Part shown: piece by piece, positions 34,685 through 46,170 of the stretch
How the letters are laid out: the number at the start of each line of letters is the position of its first letter
How positions within the stretch are numbered: position 1 is the stretch's first letter
Source of the DNA: Atopsyche davidsoni
Taxonomy: Eukaryota > Arthropoda > Insecta > Trichoptera > Hydrobiosidae
DNA length: 64,000 bases
Assembly (NCBI GenBank): GCA_022113835.1
Contig: JAILWY010000006.1
Location: forward strand, 434,001-498,000
Reading direction: 5' to 3'
Translations under genes and position numbers: made by a program
The notes under the pieces: generated by a model
Told to the model about the DNA's origin: nothing
Database searches by the model: none
What the model saw: only the letters and a program-made list of their open reading frames with translations

Positions 34685-35350
34685 ATATTTTAATGATGCG
34701 AAATAGAACACTATTGGTAAATTGCAAATCGGTTGCAAGTTAAGTCGCAGTTTGTAGAGGGCCTTAAGAACGAAGTTACTAACAGGGTGACCATCCTATC
34801 GAATATATAAATGAGCAGAAAAAGTATTGAACGTTCGGTCACTCGCAGGTTTCGATTTGCAGGGTCGGTATAACTGACGTGGTAATGTGTGTCCTTTTTA
34901 AATTGAGCGTTGAAATTTGGATCCCTTTTAGGTAGGCGTGTAATTGAAAGTCATTGAAGCCGCACCAGTAGTGGCCGGCCACGGAATACGATGCAATTAT
35001 TTTTTTATTGCGGGCCGCGGTAAAAAAGGCTTGCGATTTTAAATTGGTTCCGTACATAGTGAGGTTTTAAGGAGTAAAACGTTTCAATTATAAAGGCGAT
35101 GTGGCTCACCGGCTGCGGTGACTGCTTTTGCGCAAGCGGTCGACGGTTCTATACTAGTGGAATCCAAGGTAAAGGAAGCGCTGGAACAGAAGTTATACTG
35201 ACTGTTTAAGTATGTTCACGTGTATTATCATCACAAAACATTCAACTAAATAAAAAAAACCATATCTGGTTTAAAACATTGATATATACAGTTGACACAG
35301 TTTTCATAGAACGCGAAGCTAAAATTGCGACAAAAATCTCATCATCCTGT
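34685..35350. other. Mixed-composition non-coding segment
   Basis: Mid-GC around 34850-35190 (GTAGTGGCCGGCCACGG, CACCGGCTGCGGTG). No frame or transposon recognised. Confidence 0.35.
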
Positions 35351-35353
35351 AAC

Positions 35354-35535
35354 ATTCAATATTTTTGACAGAGAGTACTTGGTGGAATTCCATTTTAATA
35401 TTTTTGAGTAAAATACTTGAGTGATTTTCCACATGTTCGTTTTTATTTGTGACCGGTTTCGCCAACTTTTCACGTTGGCATTATCACTCTGTTTGATGGA
35501 ATTCCACCGAGTACTCTCTGTTAAAAATATTGAAT
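35354..35535 (-). mobile_element. Repeat B copy with both ends (182 bp)
   Basis: 39-bp terminal inverted repeats: 35354-35392 starts ATTCAATATTTTTGACAGAG and 35497-35535 is its complement with two mismatches. Inside, on the minus strand, is the hammerhead-like unit (GATAATGCCAACGTG, GTTGGCGAAACCGGTCAC). This copy shows that the family is a short fold-back/MITE-sized unit. Confidence 0.8.
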
Positions 35536-35636
35536 TTCGTAAAATTTACTACCAAAAAATAGCCTCTCTGCTATAATTTAAATTTGTTTATATATAAAAA
35601 TAGTTTTACATTTTACCTACCAAAAAATAGATTAGG

Positions 35637-35684
35637 TACTCTCTGCTATAATTCTCTGTACTCTCTGTCAAAAATATTGAATTA
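35637..35684. repeat. Repeat B end fragment, locally duplicated
   Basis: GTACTCTCTGCTATAATTCT and then GTACTCTCTGTCAAAAATAT show a short duplication of the terminal motif. CTACCAAAAAATAG is also duplicated at about 35550 and 35617. Confidence 0.6.
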
Positions 35685-35689
35685 CATAA

Positions 35690-36415
35690 TATTACTCAAG
35701 ACTAATTTTGATATTTTCTATAGTAATGCTACCATTTTAACGTAGGACACAATATAATATGTTCAATAGATTATCAGAATTATTTTTTTAATAACTTGAC
35801 ATACATAAATTATACATAATATTCTTTGAGTGATAGGAATGGCCCTTATAATTATATTAAGAGCTTTTTTCATTCATTTTCATCAATTCTTACCTAAACC
35901 TCAGAAACAAAATAAAAAATAAATCTATTTATGCAATCGATACAAGTTTTCATTTCATTGGAAAGCTTTCCTGAAATACTGCCAAATAAACAATTTTATA
36001 TGTCAGCTTAAAAAAAAAACTGGAGTATTTATATGAATTAATAATATTGACATATATTATGTATGTATTTATATTCAAACTCTCCAAGGGATCTTGAGAG
36101 ACTCAAAAATATTATCCCTTAACATAATTAAAAGAGGGTTTTTTTTTAATAAATATTTTCACACTCAAAAAAAAGTCGTAGCAAGTTTTGATACTTGAGG
36201 ACTTGTATGATATACACCAAATAAAATAATAAATAAACACTGTGTTTGAACACTCAGTTTTTTTAATGCAAAATGTCATAAATAGACGCGAGTTCATGGG
36301 TGGGAACTGCTATTACAATTCACATTCCCCAATAAAAAGAGCACAACGCCCCTAATTAAAATCGAATTTAAACACAATCGCATACAGATATTCAAATAAC
36401 ATTTTTTTTCAATGC
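35690..36415. other. AT-rich non-coding DNA
   Basis: No feature recognised. Confidence 0.5.
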
Positions 36416-36417
36416 AC

Positions 36418-36620
36418 AATGGGGCACAATGGAAATCAAAGCCTCCAGATTAGTTGCCGGTAAGGCACGCAGAAGGGGGGACCCCGCGCCCCTTTCCCCT
36501 TGCCCCATAACATCTCCCATGGAGAAATTAATCAAACGACTATTTAATAGATGACATGTACAAATTAAAACCAGTCTACTCTGCGGAGCTCGAGCCTACA
36601 ACACCATTAGCGGCGCATGA
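36418..36620. other. GC-enriched island
   Basis: CGCAGAAGGGGGGACCCCGC and CCCCTTTCCCCTTGCCCC. No reading frame. Candidate regulatory element. Confidence 0.35.
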
Positions 36621-36900
36621 CTATCTTACTACTCATTTTAAAAACAGGGCTGATAAAAATTAATATCCTAATTAAAAAAACTGGAAACATAATAAATCCA
36701 TATTTTAATCGATACAGGTTACTTGCGTGTAAAATATTTTTAATCGTGTTTTCAAACACAAATTTCAAATAAAAAACCGTTATGTCGCATATTGTAAAAA
36801 ATAAGGAGAAGAATTTAAAAAAAAATTCAATGATCTTTGAATCACATACAAAAGTATATTTTTGGTATGTTTGATAAATAAATTGTCGTTGTTTTTGAAT

Positions 36901-36962
36901 ATTTTATTCAAAAATATTAAAATGGAATTCCACCAAGTACTCTCTGTCAAAAATATTGAATT
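36901..36962. repeat. Repeat B end fragment
   Basis: TTATTCAAAAATATTAAAAT then GGAATTCCACCAAGTACTCT and the TATTGAATTTC end. No hammerhead-like unit. Confidence 0.75.
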
Positions 36963-36969
36963 TCGTAGC

Positions 36970-38270
36970 TAGTTGAGTTTAATTGAACATTTATTAGGAG
37001 GAGAAAAAATATATAATGCACAAAATAAAAGATTAAAGAGCCTACTATTAATTTAAATATCAATTTGATATCTCCTTACGTTGCTTATTATAAGAAATAC
37101 TTAATGAATATCTTATTTTTTTATTTCTGTTTAAAGGCAAAATAAATTTGTTTATTTTTTAAATATATGCATTTATAGTTAAGTAATAAAAAAGTGAAAA
37201 GTACACGTAAATATTATATTATAAATCAAAAGGCAAAGGGAATCGACAAAACCCTGTGTTATGATACAAATATTTTATATAATTTTTTAAAATTTAAAAA
37301 TATATGGCGTTTTACTTCCCAACTACGTGGAGTCAAAAATTAAGATGCACCAGTATTTGCTGAATGAGGAGACTTGGATGACCTTGATCAACGGAAAAAA
37401 ATTATTTGGCAGATTGCACACTTACTTGCTTACTATACTATATCCTGAAGCAACACATTACATTATCATACGATTAACAAAATTAGTATAAGCCACTCAG
37501 CAAGGTTAAAAAATCTATAAAAACTCATATTTTAACACCTATAAACAGCCTTCTAAGGTACTTATTATCCGTGAATGTATTAGATAGTTATCAGAAATCT
37601 AAATTATTCAGTATTTTTTTAAAATATCAATTTACTATAATTATAATATAAAGGCTAGACATTGTTTTACAGTAACCTTGCCAGAGGCAGATTAAATTGT
37701 ATTGTATCGCACCCGCATTTCGAAAGAGAAAGTGACCAACAATGAATTAAGTCAGCGGATTCATTGAATTTAAATATCGACCAGAAATTAAAAAAATAAA
37801 AATATGAACGTACAATTAAAATGAGATAATTGCTTAAAAAAATTGTTTCAATATAATACAATGAATGCATAATAAAATCAGGAATACGTTTTTTTATTGA
37901 ACTATTATCAAGTAATCATTAATAGCATTTTTTTGGTGTAATCTATTTTTTACAAGCTTCATGTTATGGGAATAAGATTAATCTATTTTATTAAAGTTTT
38001 CATTACAAAAATAGTTTGAGCTTAAAATTTTACTTTTCACAGAAGAGAACGCGTTAAAAAATAATGTCACAAATTGAAACTGTATTCTATTCAGACTAGC
38101 GTTTTAAAATATTTTCTGTCTATATTGAGATTTACTTTATGAAGCTAATTGCATAGAAAGGCAAGCACCCAGCAATGGATACAAAACACGAATCATTTCA
38201 ATGTATCAGAGATGTTACAAGGTGACCACATGATTAATATTAATATTTTAATTAATTAAAAGCCTGGGGC
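36970..38270. other. AT-rich non-coding DNA
   Basis: No exon, array or transposon recognised. Confidence 0.5.
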
Positions 38271-38279
38271 AGCCCTGGA

Positions 38280-38425
38280 TCATCCACGGTCGCTCTCATT
38301 TGTTCCCGGATAATCCAGTGTAGGTTTTGATGTTTTTGAATTCAAAACCGCGGACGAGCGGCCCCTTTGATTGGCCGCCAGACGTTGAGTGAGCGATAGC
38401 TGCTTGTATCGATAAAACCAGCCAG
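38280..38425. other. GC-enriched island
   Basis: AAACCGCGGACGAGCGGCCC and GATTGGCCGCCAG. A minus-strand 97-codon frame crosses it without recognised motif. Confidence 0.35.
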
Positions 38426-38465
38426 TGGCGCATCCAAAGGGTTAACTCATTACCTAATTTATTAT

Positions 38466-39107
38466 TAAAACACACTTTAAGCGGGTAACCAAATTGACTA
38501 AACTGATGTGCGTAGCGGGCAAAATTCGCGTAAAATTGCGTGAAATCTTGTCTATACACTCTTTGATTTGCACTTTTTGATTTTAGCAACTCCGAGTTAA
38601 TTATGAGTTTTTTGTTAATAAATTAAATGTTATTGTTACACAATAGCTTATATTATATTTATATTTTAAGCGGGTTACCAAATTGACTAAACTGATGTGC
38701 GTAGCGGGCAAAATTCGCGTAAAATTGCGCGTGTGAAATCTAGTCTATACACTCTTTGATTTGCATGTAGTCAAATAAATCGTTTCCTATAAAAAGTTGA
38801 ACCACTTCATACACACTTTGCGGATTACATGGCATCACAACAACACCACTTTGTTCTAAAAATTGTTCAATAATTGGAGGATTATCATTCCCTGACCACT
38901 CCAGAATGTTCAGAATCACTGGACAGTATTGGTAGAAGTAACGTTGACGAGTCTAAACAAACATTACGAGCTGTAAGCCTAAAGAGTAAAATGACCTTCT
39001 GCCGCTTTTAGAGTAAACACATTCAAAAAGGTATTAATACGCGCCCAGCCTTTAGACAGCAGTCCGCGAAACGGGTACTAGTACCCGCCCCGCCTTTAGT
39101 GTGTTAA
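38466..39107 (-). mobile_element. piggyBac-like element remnant
   Basis: Minus strand at about 38917-38755 reads ILEWSGNDNPPIIEQF then VVVMPCNPQSVYEVVQLFIG and NDLFDYMQIKECID, resembling the N-terminal part of piggyBac-type transposases (proline-rich lead, then a Y--V-LF---L-D block before the DDD core). The core is absent. The right limit is TTAA followed on the minus strand by CACACTAAAGGCGGGGCGGG. The left limit is similar (ACACACTTTAAGCGGGTAAC at 38468-38487). An internal ~100-bp end segment is duplicated (38472-38575 and 38666-38767). Confidence 0.5.
38472..38767. repeat. Two direct ~100-bp copies, 192 bp apart
   Basis: Both contain CAAATTGACTAAACTGATGT, GCGTAGCGGGCAAAATTCGC and TATACACTCTTTGATTTGCA with only a few differences, which suggests a recent duplication or a recombined transposon end. 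Confidence 0.85.
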
Positions 39108-39353
39108 ACAATACTCATTCTCACAACAACAACAAAAATATTTCAATTATATCTCAATAAACATTGAAATTAAAAAATTTATTTTATTAGACCATCTATA
39201 CATGGATAAACCTAAAAAGTGTAATAATTAATTGCGAGTTGTTCGACATTAAAATAGTAAATATAATTCCATAACAAATGTATGTAAAAGTTATAAGTAT
39301 CAAAATAAAGCGCTCACTGTATAAAATTTATTATTGTGTTATATGCATTAGAG

Positions 39354-39550
39354 ATTCAATATTTTTGACAGAGAGTACTTGGTGGAATTCCATTTTAATA
39401 TTTTTGAATAAAATACTTGAGTGATTTTCCACATTTTTATTTTTATTAGTGACCCGTTTCTAATAAAAATAAAAATGGTAAAATGGAAACCGGTCTCTAA
39501 TAAAAATAAAAATGTGGAAAATCACTCAAGTATTTTATTCAAAAATATTG
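39354..39550. mobile_element. Repeat B fold-back copy with eroded core
   Basis: Starts with the standard end (ATTCAATATTTTTGACAGAG), then CACTTGAGTGATTTTCC-like sequence and its complement (GGAAAATCACTCAAGTATTT) at 39517-39536 form the arms. The centre keeps only AACCGGTCTCTAATAAAAAT, so the stem II hairpin is lost. Confidence 0.7.
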
Positions 39551-39599
39551 TATGCATTAAATATTTTTTTTAATTATTATTTTTAAATTGCGATTAAAG

Positions 39600-39850
39600 C
39601 ATGCAGGCAGTTTCCACGCGACGGCACTGCGTTATTCAATAATCAGCTGATTCCCTTAGTTGTTAGTACAAGTGTCTAGCCGCGTACTCTGCCGAGGCGA
39701 TTAGTATGGGAAAGATCGTAAGAAGCCGCGGCCGGTACGGAGAGCACTGCGCGGGGCCAATTATTCATCCGAGGGACCGTCAGGTATAATTTATATGTAA
39801 TACTCTGATATCCTAGCTGTTGATATCAATTAGGCGCCGCGCTTCTCACA
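39600..39850. other. GC-enriched island
   Basis: AGAAGCCGCGGCCGGTACGG, CACTGCGCGGGGCC and AATTAGGCGCCGCGC. Candidate regulatory element. Confidence 0.4.
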
Positions 39851-39859
39851 AATTACATT

Positions 39860-42100
39860 TTTTTTTGTGAGGCATAATGATGCGCAATGGGTACATCTAA
39901 TTTCATCCGTGTTCTTTAATAATTGATTTGCAAAAAAATATATTTAATCGGTTGTAGATTATGTCGATTAAATTATAAACACATACACACACATGTACAT
40001 ATATATCTTCTTCTTTATGTGCCTCCCTTCAGTTGGAATGCAGAACATATAGTATCTTTATCCTGGCCCAGTCTATAAGGTTCAGCTAAACTTTCGACTT
40101 AAAGTCATTGTAGAAAGCATTATAACCCATGTAATTTTTTTCTTTCAGTGCCTCTTTTTTCTTTAATTTATCCTTAAACTGTCACAAGTAGTAAGTTTCA
40201 TCAAATAATTTTGATTATAACGCTATTTAAGCATTGCAGTAGTTCTTTATCTTTTCACCTTTTATGAAAGACAAGTACTTTCTAGTGTCTCTATATTTAT
40301 CAAATTAAATTTTTCACACTTTTTACTAGGCTTTATATAATATTTAAAAACTTTTGTATAGTATTACACATTATAGAATATTTCATAAATATTTCTCCAA
40401 AGTTAAATTTTTTAATGTACTCACTACCCCTTTGTATGTGTACAAAATGAAAAATTATTAAATATATTTTATTATTTTATGTTAACTCTGATTGTTTTAG
40501 CTGTATAACAAAATATTTGTTCGCAATTATGTTTGACAGTATAAGATATGCGGAATCGTATTTATAAATCTCGTAGATTGATAAATACACTATGCAATAA
40601 AAAAATGTATTTTTCCACAGAAGACTTAAACTACGTTATCACGGCGTTTATCAAATGCTTATCTTGAAAGTGTTAGCCGTATTGAGTACAGAGAGACCGT
40701 AAGATAAAGCTCGTGGTGAGAGCCTCACAAAGATGTGTTTTTTTATCGATATAACAGCGAGAGGCGAAATATTGTTGAGTCATAGATAATAAAATACATC
40801 AGTACTATGTAGTTCAGTTCACATAATGAATATTCATGAGCCTTAAGACGGAGCTTACGAAAGCTCTCAAAACATTACTTTAAAAGCTTTTAGAAGTTTT
40901 TACTTAATAATAAAGACACATTATTTTTTTTTATTTTAAAATGTTTTTTATTAAATTTTATGACTTATTCAAACGTATTTCCTTTAGTTATATACTATTT
41001 AATTATTTATTTCAAAAGTACCATGATATTTTAGCCATTTCATGATTTTACTAAAAAGAAAAAACCCGGATTTTCGTATTTTTTTATTGCAGTGATATTA
41101 TTATTGGTTCAATGAATAGAATATATTATTAACCAAGAAGTCTGCAAATTGAACCCCACTCAGGAAAATTAGTCACAAACTGATGTTTTAAAGCTCACGC
41201 TTTATTCAGATATATAATACCAATTTTAAATAAATTGTATTGGTATTATGTCACGATTCAAATCTTACACTTGCAGTTTCATTATCCAGTCTTTTAACAA
41301 AATAACAAAAAAAAATATTCTATACAAAAAAATTCTGCCCTGATACTTCCTCAGTTCTAACACGCTCATTAATAATATATTAAAGATGAGGATCTATCAG
41401 ATATTAAAATGCATAAATTTTAAAATAATCAAGCTTTACGATTGCTTTAGTTTAAGTATCGGTGCGTTGAAACATTTCGTTATTAAACATTCGCAAATCG
41501 ATGTTTTAATGATTGCGTGAATGCAAATAACGACTTTAATTTTTGCTTTTTCCTTTACACCCAAGTAGTAAACAAGTCACTTACGAGACTTAATGTAAAG
41601 TATTCATGACATGAACCGTCTTATGTTGAACTCACTTTACCATTACTGTGACTATCAAAATAGTAAAACAAGACAAATACTCGATACTAGATAGATATAT
41701 ATTTAAACAACCACACTTTTTGTTGACTCATGTTATGTTAATTTTTCAAGGGAGAGAAAAAGCAAAGATAATCCGATTGAAGAGTTTTTTTTAAACAATA
41801 TTACTCAGCATACTATAACGCATATGGAATTAACACAATTAAACATTGTGAAATCACTTGAATTTAAAATTTATTGGTACAAAGAGTATTTTAAACCGTT
41901 GAACCTCACGATAATAACAGATTATTAGAACGACGTGAATAAAATGATCACTAAATTTTTACTTCAAATAATTGTAACGTTATTATGCGAAAATTTGTAC
42001 TTTGCGAAATAAGTGATTAAATCCGATCGATTATCCGAATATGTACATTCGATTGTGCAAATTTCTAGTCTATGCACTGTATACGTTCAATAATGATTCA
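39860..42100. other. AT-rich non-coding DNA
   Basis: One possible LINE-tail-like fragment at about 40005-40135 (TGCCTCCCTTCAGTTGG). Otherwise nothing recognised. Confidence 0.45.
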
Positions 42101-42108
42101 GAATAAGT

Positions 42109-42260
42109 ATGGGATTGAGTGAAGCTCTTAGTGACTGTGCCGACAGAAGGCCCCCATTGTTTCGTCGGGGCGTGAGACCTGCCGGCAGAGGCTGCTGTGA
42201 CCCTCTGCCCTCTTGCCTAGCTAGCCCCGACGCAGCGGTAGCCATCTTGTTTATCAATTA
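42109..42260. other. GC-rich island
   Basis: TTTCGTCGGGGCGTGAGACC, GCCGGCAGAGGCTGC and CCCCGACGCAGCGG, which contains a loose inverted pair (CGTCGGGGC / GCCCCGACG at 42162 and 42223). The 67-codon frame lacks motifs. Confidence 0.35.
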
Positions 42261-42339
42261 TAGCAAAAATGGAGGGATGGAGACAATTAAGATCAATTTT
42301 TTTCTGAGATAGCTGTTTTTTACGCTTTCAACCATGTAA

Positions 42340-42605
42340 CTAAACGTAACTGCAATGCAAATGTGGCTTTATGGGAAAATCTTGAAAACACCATAGGTTC
42401 ACCGCGTCTCAAATGCGAGAGAACTCCTGACGATGAACAGTAAATAAATAAACCATATAATTGTCTGAACAGCTGATAAGAAAAAATCCAAGGTAAAAGA
42501 GGCATTGAAAGGAAGGAACTTACGTACGGCCAAATTAGTGATAGGATATAAATATATTTGATGAAGTAGTCACCAACTTCTTCTGAGAAGAGGCACCAGA
42601 AGAAA
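42340..42605 (+). pseudogene. RTE-like LINE C-terminal remnant and tail
   Basis: MQMWLYGKILKTP, then RVSNARELLTMNSK and KIQGKRGIERKELTYG follow the same block order as at 8361-8640, with stops between blocks. The 3' tail GTCACCAACTTCTTCTGAGA then AGAGGCACCAGAAG follows. Confidence 0.65.
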
Positions 42606-42639
42606 AAGTACAAAAAGAATTGACGGTTAATAGAAAAAT

Positions 42640-42890
42640 ATTATTTTTCTTCTGTTGCCTCCCCTCGTGGGAGGTTGGTGACCTTTTCCTCGAATATTCC
42701 TATCTTGGGCTAGTCTCAACCAATTTGGCTAACCACTGGCGTGAATTTCGCATCCACGTAAACTTCCTTCTTCGCCCCTTTTTCCTTAGACAATCAGTTA
42801 AAGGATGCTACATTTTTTGTAAAATAGGAAACCTTTCGCTTCTTTACCAACTTCTTTTCTTCATACGCTCTCAGTTTATATGACTGACTC
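42640..42890 (-). pseudogene. RTE-like LINE remnant, inverted to its neighbour
   Basis: On the minus strand CATCCTTTAACTGATTGTCT and GAAGGAAGTTTACGTGGATG match the basic block of the plus-strand copies. The translation gives RRKFTWMRNSRQWLAKLVE, and the tail ends GGTCACCAACCTCCCACGAG. It meets the 42340-42605 copy tail to tail. Confidence 0.6.
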
Positions 42891-43059
42891 TGGTTTACGC
42901 ACATTTTCCGATGCATTTATTTTATTTGAATTAAACGACATTTAATAGCGTAGTTTGAATCCCAGGCCAGTCCCTCTCTGGATTGCGAAGGCACAGCTTT
43001 TGCCTACCATCTGGTGCCTCCATCACCTTACTGGTGCACTGGGAATGACCGAACCTACC

Positions 43060-44800
43060 GTTTGTTTCATATCAAATAGTAATTCACTGTCAATAAACAG
43101 AAGCAAGTACTAATAAAATGAAATGGATTCTCAGGACAGAAACGAGGTTCAGAAATTTCTAAAATATATTATAGTATTCTCATACTTTCATACATGATGC
43201 GTAAAATTAATCGTTTGAAATTATTGACTCAATTTAATGACTTATGTTGGAGACTATTTTCCTACTCGTAAAAATGTCACATAACTTTTTGTTTGTGTGC
43301 TATTGAATGATTCTGGATATTATAGAAGATGTTAAGTTGAGTGAATTATAAGATCCTGTTTTTATTCTAGAAATGTGTATTTATATATATTTTTTTTAAA
43401 TTAACTCGATAGCATATATAAGACACACTACAAAATTTGTCATTTAAAATAAAGTTTACATAACTACAGGTTGGATATATAACACAAATGCACATGTACA
43501 ATAAAATAAATTCGCTTGAAGATGTGAACGATACATAATGTAGCTCTCTACCAATATTGGCTCAAGAGATTCCGTATAACCGATTTTACAACCAGCCACT
43601 CTGCATTCATTTACTTTAATATATGTCCCATTTAGCCGTCGATAGCTTCTTGATTAGTCTTTATCGATACTATAAAATATAAAGCTGTTGTGAAACTTGA
43701 AATTTCACCTGCAAGTGATGAAAATTATTTTCTGCTGATATTTTACGCACGTAACCGTTACACATTCCAACAGTTTTTTTTGTAATTATTATAAAAATAA
43801 AATATGTTTCAGCTGAAAACTATTTTTGTAAAAAATCTATTTTTAATAAATGAATTGTTTGACTTTTTAACCTTTTTATCATTTTAAGTAAAAAAACAAA
43901 TAGTGGGCAAAATAATATTAAAAGCGTATGTTTTATTTAACAAGAATTGATAATTTATTCTTTATTATAAATATTTGTAAAGAATAAATATTAGTATAAG
44001 CATTATTAGGAGACAAGCAGAAATTAATTTAAAAAATAATACGCATTTTCTAGAGTAGAGAGCAATAAAAAGTCCAAATAAATTGTTAGTATTAAAATAA
44101 TAAATAAACCTCTATGTATAATATGCGTATCGTAAATGTTTTAATAATTAATGCCATGTTCTTTTTTTAATTATATAAGCGGATTGCAAATATTATATTT
44201 AAAAAATCATAATTAAATACGTAAGTTTAATTGGGTAGCATAGTTGCGTAGTCAATTCATTCTTAGAAATTTTAACAAGGTTACGATATACACAGCTGAT
44301 TGTGATTAATCGCGTTTTATTTATAATTCACATCTGAATGACGGCATATATGGGCACACCCGGCCTGATCTGGTTTGTAAAGCAATTTCAGTCGAGACCA
44401 AACAAGGCTTTTGTTTTATTTAAAACATTTTTACAACTTCCCCCTAAGCAAACGGAGCTGTCCGAGTTAACACCTCTCACAATAAAAGCTTTCCTGAGGT
44501 GCTGGTATATTATATAAACGAGCTTTGTTTTTTACGGTTCACCGCTTTAAACTTATGGTAATATATGAGCGTTATAAAATATGTTATTTCATAACACAGG
44601 AAGATAATTTAAATACGTCATTTGAGCTCTTAAAAATTAAGGCGGGCTGATAATAAGACACACAACTAGAATTAACTTTGACTCAGAAATAATATGTACA
44701 CTATGAATGTTTTCATAACTCATGACACCAACTGAAAAGAAAAGACGGGTTTCACTGTTCATTTTTATTTGAAACTAATAATTTTTGAGACTATTATAAA
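43060..44800. other. AT-rich non-coding DNA
   Basis: No recognised feature apart from a small mid-GC patch at 42960-43060 and one at 44340-44500. Confidence 0.5.
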
Positions 44801-44805
44801 TATAG

Positions 44806-45939
44806 AATGACGTATTATAATGTGCATTATGTCATAAACTTCTCTGTAGAAAGATTTTGAGGTTATAACCACGCAATAATCCTTTAGGCATTCACGTATG
44901 AACAGTCAATAAAGTCCCTAACGTAACCCTTGATTTAAAAAAATATATATATTGCATGTGAGGTTATAACAAATAATCTCAATTTTATTTTTGGAGGTTT
45001 CATTAAAGTCTGCTGAGTCGATAAGATCAAATACATAATGACGTATTATGTAAAAGTACGTAATGTCATAAACTTCTGTGTAGAGGGATTTTGAGCTTCT
45101 AATCACGCAATACCCTTTTAGGCATTTACGTATGAACAGTCATGTAACCCATGTACCTTGATTTGAAAAAAATATATATTGCATGTGAGGTTATAACAAA
45201 TAATTTCGATTTTATTTTTGGTGTATTTGGAGGTACCATTAAAGTCTGCGGAGTCGATAAGATCAAATACACAATGACGTATTATAATGTACAATATGTC
45301 ATAAACTTCTCTGTAGAGGGATTTTGAGCTTCTAACCACTCAATAGCCTTTTAACAATTTACGTATGAACAGTCAATATGTATCTTGATTTGAAAAAATA
45401 CACATTGCATGTAAGGTTATAACAAATAATCTCGATTGTATTTTTGGTGTATTTGGAGGTTCCATTAAAGTCTGCGGAGTCGATAAGATCAAATAAATTA
45501 TGTCGTATTATAATGTACATAATGTCATAAACTTCTCTGTAGAGAGATTATGAGCTTATAACCACGTAATACCCTTTAAATCATTAACGTATGAATAGTC
45601 AATAAAGTCCCTAACGTAACCCTTGATTTGAAAAAAATATATATTGCATGTGGGGTTATAACAAGTAATCTCGATTGTATTTTTGGTGTATTTGGAGGTT
45701 CCCTTAAAGTCTGCGGAGTCGATAAGATCCAATACATCTCAACTTCTCTGTAGAGGGATTTTGAGCTTCTAATCACGCAATAGACTTTTAAGCATTTACG
45801 TATGAACAGTCATGTAACCCATGTACCTTGATTTGAAAAAATATATATTACATGTGAGGTTATAACAAATAATCTCGATTGTATTTTTGGTGTATTTGGA
45901 GGTTCCATTAAAGTCTGCGGAGTCGATAAGATCAAATAG
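44806..45939. repeat. Minisatellite, five units of ~210-234 bp
   Basis: The marker GTATGAACAGTCA starts near 44896, 45130, 45364, 45590 and 45800, giving periods of 234, 234, about 226 and about 210. Other unit markers are GAGTCGATAAGATCAAATA, TTGCATGTGAGGTTATAACA and ACTTCTCTGTAGAGGGATTT. Later units have lost the segment around GACGTATTATAATGTAC. The minus strand of three units carries similar short frames (IRSSKSLYREV...), which is a by-product of repetition. Confidence 0.95.
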
Positions 45940-46029
45940 CATTTAGAAGGGGGACGCATAATTTTCTGTAAGCATACAAAAGGGGGGAGAAATTCGCAGT
46001 AAAAAGATAACACATGCGCATAACATCTC

Positions 46030-46170
46030 TCGCGCATTCCCCGGCGCGTCCCGCTCGGCAGCGCCCTGACCCGGTCACCGCGACTGTTTTATTTGCGGTG
46101 CGCGCTCGTGTCGCCGGGCCTCCTGTTTACGTGTGTCCGTGTGCACTGGGCACCGCGCGCTAGTGTTGGG
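46030..46170. other. GC-rich island
   Basis: CCCCGGCGCGTCCCGCTCGG and GGCACCGCGCGCTAG. Directly follows the minisatellite. Promoter-like composition but no TATA or frame. Confidence 0.4.

Noticed and set aside
44806..45939. CRISPR array
   Set aside because: Whole ~230-bp units repeat with no short repeat/unique spacer pattern, and the DNA is eukaryotic.
44918..46037. Series of similar minus-strand frames (IRSSKSLYREV...) that could look like a repeated small-protein family
   Set aside because: They coincide exactly with the ~230-bp minisatellite units. Length and frame vary between units and there is no promoter or splice context.
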